The notes beneath the pieces were generated by a model. The model saw only the letters and a program-made list of their open reading frames with translations. It did not search any database and was not told the origin of the DNA. A DNA stretch of 64,000 bases, taken from Oscillospiraceae bacterium (GTDB taxonomy: Bacteria; Bacillota; Clostridia; Oscillospirales; Oscillospiraceae). Each line of letters starts with the position of its first letter. Position 1 is the first letter of the stretch. The DNA lies in the NCBI GenBank assembly GCA_030625685.1, contig DAOUQJ010000008.1, positions 1-64,000 on the forward strand, read 5' to 3'. This document shows, piece by piece, positions 17,134 through 24,760 of the stretch. Both the position numbers and the translations under genes were made by a program.

Positions 17134-18961
17134 TGCAAACACCTCCATCACAGAATTGATTTGCACCACAATTGGAACATTTGACACGGCAATCGGGTGT
17201 TATTTTGCTTTGATAGCATGCTTCTCGTTCTTTCCATAAATATGCTATTTTAACACCGTCTGAAATGATACTCCATGGCAGGACTTCGTCTTTTTCGCGT
17301 TCTCTATTGGCGTAGAAGGTAGGGTCGATGTCGCATTTTTTGAAGGCGTCAAGCCATAAATCTAAGTTGAAGTATTCGCTCCAAGAATCCATTTTTGCGC
17401 CGTTTTTCCATGCAGTTTCAATGACGTTGGCAAGCTTTCTGTCACCACATGAAAAAATTGCTTCAAGAAAACTCGTTTCTGGATCATGCCAGTTATACGT
17501 TACTGAGCGATTTGTTATGTGTTCGCGCAGTAGATTTACCCTGCGTAGATATTCTTCTCTTGGAACTTGGGCTTCCCATTGAAAGGGGGTGTCTGCTTTT
17601 GGAATGAAGCATGAAGTAGAGACAGTAATTCGCACACCGCGAGAACGATTAGGAGAGTGATCTTTCCATGTTTTATGTACTTTATTTGCAAGTTCAGCGA
17701 TACCAAGAATGTCTTCATCGGTCTCTGTTGGTAATCCGAGCATGAAATAAAGCTTTACTGAATTCCATCCACCAGAAAAAGCTGCTCGACAAGCATTTAA
17801 TAGGTCTTCTTCTTTGATGTTTTTATTAATGGCATCTCTTAGACGTTGTGATCCAGCTTCAGGGGCGAAGGTGAGACCGCTCTTTCGTCCGCCTTGTAAT
17901 CGAGACATTAAACTTGTTGAAAAATTATCTGCACGTAAGGAGGGTAGTGATATGTTTACATGTTGTTCACTGCTCCACTGTGAAAGATTATCACATAAGT
18001 CTATCAGCGGAGGGTAATCACTAGAAGAAAGGCTCGATAAGGTGACTTCCTGATATCCCGTATTTTTGCAGGTTTCAATTGCGTGACGTTCTACTAATTT
18101 TTGGTCGCGTTTTCTGACCGGGCGATAGATAAACCCAGCTTGACAAAAACGACAACCTCGGATACAACCGCGAAAAAGCTCCACCGCCACGCGGTCTTGT
18201 ACAATCTCAGTAGAGGGAACGACAGGGTCTTCAGGATAGTAGGAAAGATTCATGTCGCGTACAATTCGTTTTTTGACGATAGGTGGAGCGCCATCGGTGG
18301 GTATGATGGAGTTAATGGTTCCATTGTTGTGATAAGTAACATTATATAGGGAAGGAACATAGATTCCTTCGATTTGAGAAGCGCTAAGTAAACATTGCTC
18401 TTTTGTCCAATTTTCATCTTTAGCTTTTTCAATTAATAACAGCAATTCGCAAATAAGATCTTCGCCTTCGCCGATGCAAACAATATCAACAAAGGGGGCA
18501 AGTGGCTCGGGGTTATAGGTACAACTTCCTCCAGCTACAATGAGTGGAAAGAGGTCTTTTCTATCGCCGCTTCGTAGAGGAATTCCTGCTAAATTTAGAA
18601 TGTTTAAGATATTGGTGTATGCAAGCTCATAACCAAGTGAAAATCCGATGAAATCAAAATTCTGAAGTGGATCACCACTTTCTAGTGCGTATAAGGGGAT
18701 GTTTTCATTTCGCAGAACATCTTCCATATCGCCCCATGGAGCAAAAACGCGCTCGCACCATACTTGCTCCATTTGATTTAGGACTCCGTATAATATTTTG
18801 ATTCCTAAGTTAGACATGCCTATTTCATAAGTGTCAGGAAAACACATTGCGGCACGTACTTTGATGTCGTTTAGGTTTTTGACAACAGAATTATATTCAC
18901 CACCAGTATAACGGGCAGGTTTTTGTACTGTGGTTAGATAACGTTCAATAGTTGGATTCAT
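17126..18961 (-). CDS. TIGR03960 family B12-binding-like radical SAM protein
   Basis: A 611-residue protein (MNPTIERYLTTVQKPARYTGGEYN). The N-terminal 200 residues form a cobalamin-binding-like domain (FPDTYEIGMSNLGIKILYG). The radical SAM core carries CIRGCRFCQAG (CxxxCxxC near 260-270) and FAPEAGSQRLR, and the C-terminus ends in a Cys-rich tail (CRVKCSNCGANQFCDGG). The ATG at 18961 follows GAGGAG; a slightly longer form is possible. It is paired with DUF2344. The substrate is unknown; a role in rRNA or tRNA modification is only a guess. Confidence 0.93.
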   Translation of the reverse strand: MNPTIERYLTTVQKPARYTGGEYNSVVKNLNDIKVRAAMCFPDTYEIGMSNLGIKILYGVLNQMEQVWCERVFAPWGDMEDVLRNENIPLYALESGDPLQNFDFIGFSLGYELAYTNILNILNLAGIPLRSGDRKDLFPLIVAGGSCTYNPEPLAPFVDIVCIGEGEDLICELLLLIEKAKDENWTKEQCLLSASQIEGIYVPSLYNVTYHNNGTINSIIPTDGAPPIVKKRIVRDMNLSYYPEDPVVPSTEIVQDRVAVELFRGCIRGCRFCQAGFIYRPVRKRDQKLVERHAIETCKNTGYQEVTLSSLSSSDYPPLIDLCDNLSQWSSEQHVNISLPSLRADNFSTSLMSRLQGGRKSGLTFAPEAGSQRLRDAINKNIKEEDLLNACRAAFSGGWNSVKLYFMLGLPTETDEDILGIAELANKVHKTWKDHSPNRSRGVRITVSTSCFIPKADTPFQWEAQVPREEYLRRVNLLREHITNRSVTYNWHDPETSFLEAIFSCGDRKLANVIETAWKNGAKMDSWSEYFNLDLWLDAFKKCDIDPTFYANREREKDEVLPWSIISDGVKIAYLWKEREACYQSKITPDCRVKCSNCGANQFCDGGVCNA

Positions 18962-18994
18962 AGGTAAACTCCTCAATGATTGGCGTGGAAAGTG

Positions 18995-19561
18995 TTATAG
19001 ATAAGTGCGTTCACAAATTTCCTGAATTTTTCTTTGTAGCTCTTTGAGATCAAGGAAGGTGTCTGGTTTTCGTCTGGGATCTCTCAAAAGGGCAGCAGGA
19101 TGATACAGAGCCATTGTGGGGACATCGAAACATTCGTACCAATGACCATGTTCTTTGCTGATTTTAAAATTTTTATCAATGATTTTCTGCGCTGCAATTC
19201 GTCCTAAGCAAACGATGATTTTTGGTTGTAATAGGGCTATTTGTTCGTAGAGATACGCGATGCAAGCGTCTTGTTCTACGTGTAAAGGATCACGATTGCT
19301 TGGGGGGCGGCACTTGATGATGTTGGATATATATATATTTGAGCGATTTAAGTCTATGACTGACAACATATTGTCTAGTAGCTTGCCTGCACGACCTACG
19401 AAGGGTTCTCCGCGAAGATCTTCCTGTTCGCCTGGTGCTTCACCAATGAATAGAATTTCGGCTGTGCGATTTCCAATACCAAATACAGTGTTGTTGCGAC
19501 TATCTGATAAACTGCATTTCCTGCATGTTTGACAAGTTTTCTCTAATTTATCCCAGGTCAA
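18995..19561 (-). CDS. Family 4 (Fe-S) uracil-DNA glycosylase
   Basis: A 188-residue protein with Cys10, Cys13 and Cys16 (CQTCRKC), motif 1 GEAPGEQED followed by [13 protein letters not shown], the [13 protein letters not shown] motif and the C-terminal [10 protein letters not shown]. This is the family 4 uracil-DNA glycosylase that holds a [4Fe-4S] cluster and removes uracil from DNA. The start at 19559-19561 is the only good choice. It lies just upstream of the TIGR03960 gene (33 bases) and probably shares its transcript. Confidence 0.95.
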   Translation of the reverse strand: MTWDKLEKTCQTCRKCSLSDSRNNTVFGIGNRTAEILFIGEAPGEQEDLRGEPFVGRAGKLLDNMLSVIDLNRSNIYISNIIKCRPPSNRDPLHVEQDACIAYLYEQIALLQPKIIVCLGRIAAQKIIDKNFKISKEHGHWYECFDVPTMALYHPAALLRDPRRKPDTFLDLKELQRKIQEICERTYL

Positions 19562-19621
19562 AGTCGGTCACGCTCCAATAAAATATGATTGAATTAGTAT
19601 AGCATAGTATTGCTAAGAAAT

Positions 19622-19663
19622 CAAAAAATCTGACCTATATTTCCGAAAAAATACAGGTCAGAT
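19622..19663 (-). terminator. Terminator of spoVAD-spoVAEb
   Basis: ATCTGACCT/AGGTCAGAT stem directly behind the spoVAEb stop, followed on the minus strand by TTTTTTGA. Confidence 0.85.
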
Positions 19664-19666
19664 AAA

Positions 19667-20035
19667 TTAACTTTTTGGTTTTGGTTTGAAAAGTAAGGCA
19701 ACTAAAAAAGCTGCAAATATAGCTAGAGTAATTCCGCCGGCTGTACCGGTCATTCCACCTGTGAAAACACCGAGCAGACCATCTTCTGCGATTGCCTTAG
19801 AAGTGCCTTTGGATAAAGCGTAGCCAAACCCTGTGAGAGGTAGTGTTGCACCTATTCCTGCTTTATCCACCAAAGGTTTATATATTCCTAAGCCTCCCAA
19901 AATAGTTCCAATAACTACATAGATGACTAAGATTCTAGCTGGTGTTAGTTTTGTTTTATCGATTAAAAGTTGTCCAATTAAACATAACAAGCCACCGCAA
20001 ATAAATGCGTATAAATACGTTGAAAGATCGCCCAT
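19667..20035 (-). CDS. spoVAE: Stage V sporulation protein AE (SpoVAEb)
   Basis: A 122-residue hydrophobic protein with about four membrane segments and the SpoVAE pattern (LTPARILVIYVVIGTILGGLG; PLTGFGYALSKGT). SpoVA proteins form the inner-spore-membrane channel that moves dipicolinic acid into the forespore and out at germination. It starts 3 bases after spoVAD and is surely co-transcribed with it. Confidence 0.93.
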   Translation of the reverse strand: MGDLSTYLYAFICGGLLCLIGQLLIDKTKLTPARILVIYVVIGTILGGLGIYKPLVDKAGIGATLPLTGFGYALSKGTSKAIAEDGLLGVFTGGMTGTAGGITLAIFAAFLVALLFKPKPKS

Positions 20036-20038
20036 TTG

Positions 20039-21061
20039 CTATGCCTCCTTTGTGTTACTGATTGTGACGGCATGACAAATGCCTGGAATACTCTCGCCTT
20101 GCATAATAGAAGTGGGAGAGTGAAGGGCACCTGTTCCACAGAATAAGATGCGTTTGAGTTTCTTTTCTTTCATTTGTTTAAGCAGATAACCGGTGAGAAC
20201 AATGGCACTACAGCCACAGCCAGAGGCGCCAGCATGTGCATCTTGTGCTTGCATATCGTATAACATAGCACCACAATCATCATAAGTGGATGAAATTGAA
20301 ATACCATCTCGCTTGAATAAATCAGTGACAATTTCTTTTCCAAGAACACCTAAATCTCCTGTGACAATAAGATCGAAATCATCAGGGGTTAACTTGAAAT
20401 CAGTTAGATGTGTTTTTATGGTGCTGTAAGCAGCGGGTGCCATTGCTGCCCCCATGTTATTGACGTCAGTAATTCCTTTGTCTTCAATTTTGCCAACCGT
20501 TGCATGCGTGATATATGGTCCTTTACCATTCTTGGAAAGTAAGATGCAACCTGAACCTGTTGCGGTCCACTGAGAAGTAGGGGTGCGCTGATTTCCATAT
20601 TCTAATGGTGTTCGATATTGCCGTTCTGCCGAGCAAAAATGTGAAGACGTCATTGCAATACAATTATCAGCAAAGAGTCCATCTATGCTCATGGCGGAAA
20701 GCAGTAAGCTCTCAGCCATTGTTGAACAAGCGCCATATAAGCCGAAAAATGGAATGGGCATGTTGCGAAGGTTATAAGCGCTTGCAATACATTGATTGAG
20801 AAGATCTCCTGCAAAAATATAGTCAATTTCTTTTGCAGATAATCGTGAACGCTGCAATGTAGTTGTGAGAGCCTTTTCTTGCATAGCTGTTTCAGATTTT
20901 TCCCAAGAAGATTCTCCGAAGGTATCATCTGGGCTGATATAATCAAAATATGAAGAAAGTGGACCATCTCCTTCTTTTTTTCCGACAGCATTTGCATAAT
21001 GCAATATAGAAGGAGGAGAAGAAAAGACAATGGATTGTTTTCCTATTTTTTTTGTTTGCAC
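20039..21061 (-). CDS. spoVAD: Stage V sporulation protein AD (SpoVAD)
   Basis: A 340-residue thiolase-fold protein. Family signatures include DDTFGESSWEKSE, FGLYGACSTMAESLLL, the SSHFCSAERQYRTPLEYGNQR stretch and ATGSGCILLS. SpoVAD binds dipicolinic acid and works with other SpoVA proteins. The start is GTG at 21061 with AAGGGAG about 10 bases upstream. Usually spoVAC lies immediately upstream; here the upstream gene is divergent and unrelated, so the operon is reduced to AD-AEb at this site. Confidence 0.95.
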   Translation of the reverse strand: MQTKKIGKQSIVFSSPPSILHYANAVGKKEGDGPLSSYFDYISPDDTFGESSWEKSETAMQEKALTTTLQRSRLSAKEIDYIFAGDLLNQCIASAYNLRNMPIPFFGLYGACSTMAESLLLSAMSIDGLFADNCIAMTSSHFCSAERQYRTPLEYGNQRTPTSQWTATGSGCILLSKNGKGPYITHATVGKIEDKGITDVNNMGAAMAPAAYSTIKTHLTDFKLTPDDFDLIVTGDLGVLGKEIVTDLFKRDGISISSTYDDCGAMLYDMQAQDAHAGASGCGCSAIVLTGYLLKQMKEKKLKRILFCGTGALHSPTSIMQGESIPGICHAVTISNTKEA

Positions 21062-21198
21062 AAATTGATACTCCCTTAACGTAAAATGAATATATTTAGT
21101 TTATCGAATTAAAAAAAAATTATTCGTGCTGCAAAAGACTAGTTATTGTGTGAAAAATTCGATATAATATAAAAAAATGAAAAACGGAGTTTACGTGC

Positions 21199-21813
21199 AT
21201 GATTGAAAATGAAAATAGAGCCATTGGCTTTTTTTGTCCCGCTTGTCAGCAAGCGGTAATAGCTGAAAAAAGTGTGTTTGAATTGACAGCAACAAATAGC
21301 ACGATTTCATGTCCTTGCAGTAAATGCGAACTAAAACTAGAATTGCAAGATCATTTGATTCGTATGCATACACCATGTTTATTTTGTGAAGAGAGTCATG
21401 TTTTTACTTGTCCACTTGAATTGTTTTTATCGGAAAAAATTATAGCTTTTTCTTGTGGGATATCTCAACTTGATACTTGTTATGTGGGTAAACGTGAAGA
21501 AGTATACAAAGCGATGGATCGTTTGCAAGAGACAGTGGATGTTCTTGCGAATCAAAATGATGAAAAAAGCATTTTTATGAATGAAGTAGTCATGCAAGAG
21601 ATTTTAGAAGAAATTAAGGTAATTGGAGAACGAGGAGGAATTTCTTGTACTTGCGGTAGTCAGCAGTGGAATCTTAATTTGACTTATAGCGCCGCTGAGA
21701 TTAATTGTACGGTTTGTAATGGTGCACTGAAAATACCAGCAACTACGTTATCCGATGTAGATGACCTGTGCTGTAAAATGACGTTAACCATTCAGGAAAA
21801 AAAGAATGCTTAG
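21199..21813 (+). CDS. Uncharacterised Cys-rich zinc-ribbon-like protein
   Basis: A 204-residue protein with Cys pairs at FFCPACQQ (13-16), SCPCSKC (about 36-41), CLFC (near 60), CTCGS (near 155) and CTVC (near 175), plus a C-terminal CC. The pairs suggest two or more zinc ribbons around a charged helical centre. There is no membrane segment or signal peptide. I do not recognise the family. It is divergent from spoVAD (137 bases between), so a sporulation link is possible but unproven. It is followed by a terminator, then a tiny Cys-rich gene. Confidence 0.75.
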   Translation: MIENENRAIGFFCPACQQAVIAEKSVFELTATNSTISCPCSKCELKLELQDHLIRMHTPCLFCEESHVFTCPLELFLSEKIIAFSCGISQLDTCYVGKREEVYKAMDRLQETVDVLANQNDEKSIFMNEVVMQEILEEIKVIGERGGISCTCGSQQWNLNLTYSAAEINCTVCNGALKIPATTLSDVDDLCCKMTLTIQEKKNA

Positions 21814-21842
21814 ATTGAAGCACAAATAGGGAAGATCGGCAT

Positions 21843-21880
21843 AAGATGAATTAAGACCGCAAGAGACGGTCTCATCTTTT
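21843..21880 (+). terminator. Terminator after the Cys-rich protein gene
   Basis: AAGATGA...AGACCG / CGGTCT.CATCTTTT hairpin between the 204-residue gene and the small gene at 21897. Confidence 0.75.
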
Positions 21881-21896
21881 AATAGGAGGTCTATAT

Positions 21897-22028
21897 ATGT
21901 GCTATAATAACAATTGTTGGGGCGGTTCTAACTGTTTATGGATTATCTTGATTTTGATTGTTATTTTCTGTTGCTGTGGCAACGAATGCGGCGGTGGCTG
22001 TGGTTGCAATCCAAATCCTTGCTGCTAA
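21897..22028 (+). CDS. 43-residue Cys-rich membrane micropeptide
   Basis: An ATG at 21897 follows TAGGAGGT, an excellent ribosome-binding site. The 43-residue product has three parts: a polar start (MCYNNNCWGGSNC), one hydrophobic segment (LWIILILIVIF, 14-24), then a Gly/Cys tail (CCCGNECGGGCGCNPNPCC). Ten or more Cys in so short a protein, with one membrane segment, resembles small spore or coat peptides of Firmicutes (YjcZ-like size), but I do not know the family. Terminators on both sides isolate it as a single-gene unit. Confidence 0.8.
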   Translation: MCYNNNCWGGSNCLWIILILIVIFCCCGNECGGGCGCNPNPCC

Positions 22029-22036
22029 AACATAAC

Positions 22037-22075
22037 AAAAAAACACCTTGGAGTTATGCTCCAAGGTGTTTTTAT
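22037..22075. terminator. Bidirectional terminator
   Basis: AAAAACACCTTGGAG / CTCCAAGGTGTTTTT with a 5-base loop between the micropeptide gene and the convergent EamA gene. Confidence 0.92.
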
Positions 22076-22091
22076 TAGATTTGATGAATTC

Positions 22092-23030
22092 CTACTTGGT
22101 TTTGACAAGATGGGAGTTGTTTTTTCGTCTAAGATTTTTTACCTCTAAGATGCTCGGACTAAGTGCGGCGATTACAATTATGATAATTCCGACTATTTGA
22201 AAAGCACCTAAGAGTTCGCGATATAAGATATATCCAACTGCTGTACCGACAATGACCTCAAAAGCGGATAGGATAGTTGCAGTGGTTGCATTAATATATT
22301 GCGCTGATTTGACAAAAAAGGTATTTGCAATCGTGGTACATAAAATTGAAATTCCTAATATGTTTAGAATCAATTCACTTACATAAGGAGATACAAAACT
22401 AGACTTGATGAGAGTAAAGTCTGCGAAAAAGGATAACATGATAGCGGCACTGATGAATCCGTAGACAAGCATGGTATCTCGGTGGAGTATAGATTTTTCA
22501 GCATAGTATTTTGGAATGCACATTTGTAGTGCAATGCCTATGCTGTTAAGAATGCCAGCGGATACACCCAGAAAGTCGAGTGGTTCACCTGTTGGTTTAA
22601 AGATATTGGATACCAGACATGCACCGATTATACAAAAAAGAATACTAAGTGCAGTGATGAGCTTAAGTCGATCTTTGAAGATAAAGATTCCTAGGATTGC
22701 AACCCAAATGGGTGTCATAAACATTAAAACAGTTGCAATTGCTACTGGAGTGCGTTGGAGTGAAATTGCAGAAAAGATGAAGGGTAAGGCAATTGCCAAG
22801 CCACCATATAAAACGCAAATGGCTAAAGATGTTTTGTCTATTTTTAATACATGCGGATTGTGTATATATGTGAGCGTGAAGAGCAGTAAACCTGTGAATA
22901 GACAGCGAATAAAAGAGATTTCATAGGCTGAATAACCAAAGGTGTAGAGTGAGCGTGTAAAAATGCCCAATATGCCCCATAGACTTGTGCCAACGATTGC
23001 AAGCAGGGAGCCTTTTAGTGCAGCGTTCAT
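22092..23030 (-). CDS. EamA/DMT family transporter
   Basis: A 312-residue protein with ten predicted membrane segments in two EamA repeats (about 5-140 and 155-295). Repeat features include GTSLWGILGIFTR at the N-terminus and AFEVIVGTAVGYILYRE in the second half. The drug/metabolite transporter superfamily exports amino acids or other metabolites; the substrate is not predictable. ATTCCTCCCG on the plus strand gives a GGGAGGAAT ribosome-binding site before the ATG at 23028-23030. It lies upstream-adjacent to azlCD on the same strand but is separately spaced (54 bases). Confidence 0.92.
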   Translation of the reverse strand: MNAALKGSLLAIVGTSLWGILGIFTRSLYTFGYSAYEISFIRCLFTGLLLFTLTYIHNPHVLKIDKTSLAICVLYGGLAIALPFIFSAISLQRTPVAIATVLMFMTPIWVAILGIFIFKDRLKLITALSILFCIIGACLVSNIFKPTGEPLDFLGVSAGILNSIGIALQMCIPKYYAEKSILHRDTMLVYGFISAAIMLSFFADFTLIKSSFVSPYVSELILNILGISILCTTIANTFFVKSAQYINATTATILSAFEVIVGTAVGYILYRELLGAFQIVGIIIIVIAALSPSILEVKNLRRKNNSHLVKTK

Positions 23031-23084
23031 ATTGGATTCCTCCCGTCAACACTATTTTATCAAACTAGTTCGAGTTTGTGTCTT

Positions 23085-23420
23085 TTAAAGAAATAGCCTG
23101 AGCAGCATGGTAAAGACAATTCCACTCGCAGCAATCACGATGAGTTTGCGAGAAAACAAAGAGACGATAATTGTGAGAATGCCTGCGATTAGATATACAT
23201 TGTGGATGGATATATGTAGCGAATTTTCGTGTAGTATAAGTTCAGGCAGTAAAATTGCTGCAAGTATGCAAACAGGTATATAATTTAGAAATTCTAATAA
23301 TGGTTTTGGAAGATTGATTTTAGAGAGCATAACAAGTGGCAACATGCGGGGAAGGTAGGTGACCAAAAAGGCACCCATTATGATGAAAAGATATGTTTGA
23401 TTACTTACTAGTTCTGTCAT
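23085..23420 (-). CDS. azlD: AzlD family branched-chain amino acid exporter subunit
   Basis: A 111-residue hydrophobic protein with about four membrane segments and the AzlD pattern (GAFLVTYLPRMLPLVML; LEFLNYIPVCILAAILLPEL). It pairs with AzlC to form a branched-chain amino acid exporter. Its start overlaps the end of azlC by 20 bases, so the two are translationally coupled. Confidence 0.92.
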   Translation of the reverse strand: MTELVSNQTYLFIIMGAFLVTYLPRMLPLVMLSKINLPKPLLEFLNYIPVCILAAILLPELILHENSLHISIHNVYLIAGILTIIVSLFSRKLIVIAASGIVFTMLLRLFL

Positions 23421-24096
23421 AAGTCGCTCCTGTTAATATGATAGCGGAAATAACCGCGCCTAATATAATGCTGATATAATTGAAAGATAGCAGCATAAAG
23501 CAAGATGAGAGTATAGCTGCTAAAATCGCTGCGATTAATTTCTTCTTGCTGTCAATCATCATTGCCAATAGCCCAATGAACATGGCGCTGAGAGCAAAGT
23601 CTAAGCCGAATACTTTATAGTCTGGTATGACATTGCCAATGAGACTTCCTAAAACGGTAAAGAAAAACCAGGAGAAATATCCAGTGAGTTGAACTCCTAT
23701 CAGGTAGTGCTTGTTGAAGTTGTGGGCATCATGCTCAGCTTTGTTGATGCCAATTGCAAAGCTTTCATCTGTGATGAAGTGAGATAAGAGCATCAAAGAA
23801 GATGATTTTTCTTGTTTAAAATGCTGGGAGTAGGCACTACTCATCAGGAAATGGCGGAAGTTTACAAAAAATATTGTGGTGATAATTTCGAGACCTGTCG
23901 CACCAGAAGATAGCATAGAAACTAAAATAAATTGCGCACTGCCAGCGAATATAACCAAGGACATAACTGCAACGCCGATTGGTTGAATTCCGAAAGAGGC
24001 TGCCAAAATTCCAAAAGCCAAAGCAATGGGGATATAACCCAATAAAATAGGGATGGCATCTTTTACGCCAGCATAAAAATAATTTCTCTTATACAT
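23401..24096 (-). CDS. azlC: AzlC family branched-chain amino acid exporter subunit
   Basis: A 231-residue protein with GVKDAIPILLGYIPIALAFG near the N-terminus and NFRHFLMSSAYSQHF in the middle, both AzlC signatures; about six or seven membrane segments. It is the large subunit of the AzlCD exporter. GAGGAGAAC precedes the ATG. It is the first gene of azlCD. Confidence 0.94.
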   Translation of the reverse strand: MYKRNYFYAGVKDAIPILLGYIPIALAFGILAASFGIQPIGVAVMSLVIFAGSAQFILVSMLSSGATGLEIITTIFFVNFRHFLMSSAYSQHFKQEKSSSLMLLSHFITDESFAIGINKAEHDAHNFNKHYLIGVQLTGYFSWFFFTVLGSLIGNVIPDYKVFGLDFALSAMFIGLLAMMIDSKKKLIAAILAAILSSCFMLLSFNYISIILGAVISAIILTGATYDRTSK

Positions 24097-24167
24097 GAAG
24101 TTCTCCTCAACTATATTAAAAAGTGTGAAAACGGATGCAGTTAGATTTGTAAAGTAAATATATATAT

Positions 24168-24205
24168 TAGAAAGCCTGTAACCTAATTGGTTACAGGCTT
24201 TCTAA
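24168..24205 (-). terminator. Hairpin after tRNA-Arg
   Basis: TAGAAAGCCTGTAACC / GGTTACAGGCTTTCTA perfect stem directly behind the tRNA 3' end on the minus strand; the T-run is weak. Confidence 0.75.
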
Positions 24206-24207
24206 TA

Positions 24208-24284
24208 TGGTACGGCAGGAGGGACTCGAACCCCCGACCTACTGGTTCGTAGCCAGTTACTCTATCCAACTGAGCTACTGCCGC
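24208..24284 (-). tRNA. tRNA-Arg (anticodon ACG)
   Basis: A 77-nt minus-strand gene. The acceptor GCGGCAG pairs with CTGCCGT (G-U at the first pair), the D-arm is AGCTCAGTTGGATAGAGT, the anticodon loop is CTACGAA, the T-loop is GGTTCGAGTCC, and CCA is encoded. Confidence 0.93.
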
Positions 24285-24383
24285 GCATCGAACAACTTCC
24301 GTTGACGACTTTGTTAGTCTAACATAAATCGATGCATTATGCAAGAGTTTTTTGCAAAAAGTTTGATTATTTGTAGATTAATA

Positions 24384-24746
24384 TTAGAAGGGGAGATTTA
24401 TGCCACTTGTTAACTTGCCCATTGTTTGGTTCATATCTTCATCTGCAGCGCGGTTTGCTTCATTGACAGCGGCAATTACAAGATCTTGTAGCATTTCAAC
24501 ATCATCAGGATCTACTGCTTCTGGGTCAATTTCTAAGGTTGTAAGAACGTGTTTGCCCGTAACGGTAGCACTTACAATTCCACCACCTGCAGTTGCAGTA
24601 TAATTTTTTTCGGCTAATTCTGATTGCATGCGTTCCATGTCTTGTTGCATTTTTTGTGCTTGTTTAACCATGTCCATGTTGATGCCACCCATGCCGCCCA
24701 TACCACCTTTTTTGCCCATAGGAGGACGTCCAAAACCTTTAGCCAT
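24384..24746 (-). CDS. YbaB/EbfC family nucleoid-associated protein
   Basis: A 120-residue protein: a Gly/Met-rich start (MAKGFGRPPMGKKGGMGGMGG), a helical stretch (KQAQKMQQDMERMQSELAE), then the GGGIVSATVTGKH and EIDPEAVDPDDVEMLQDLVIAAVNEA motifs of YbaB/EbfC. It binds DNA as a dimer. It follows dnaX by 14 bases, the classic dnaX-ybaB pair; recR, which normally follows, is absent and tRNA-Arg lies there instead. Confidence 0.95.
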   Translation of the reverse strand: MAKGFGRPPMGKKGGMGGMGGINMDMVKQAQKMQQDMERMQSELAEKNYTATAGGGIVSATVTGKHVLTTLEIDPEAVDPDDVEMLQDLVIAAVNEANRAADEDMNQTMGKLTSGINLPF

Positions 24747-24760
24747 AATTAATTTCTCCT

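Noticed and set aside
22516-22926. Plus-strand 136-codon frame inside the EamA gene
   Set aside because: Antisense shadow; the minus-strand protein matches a known transporter family along its length.
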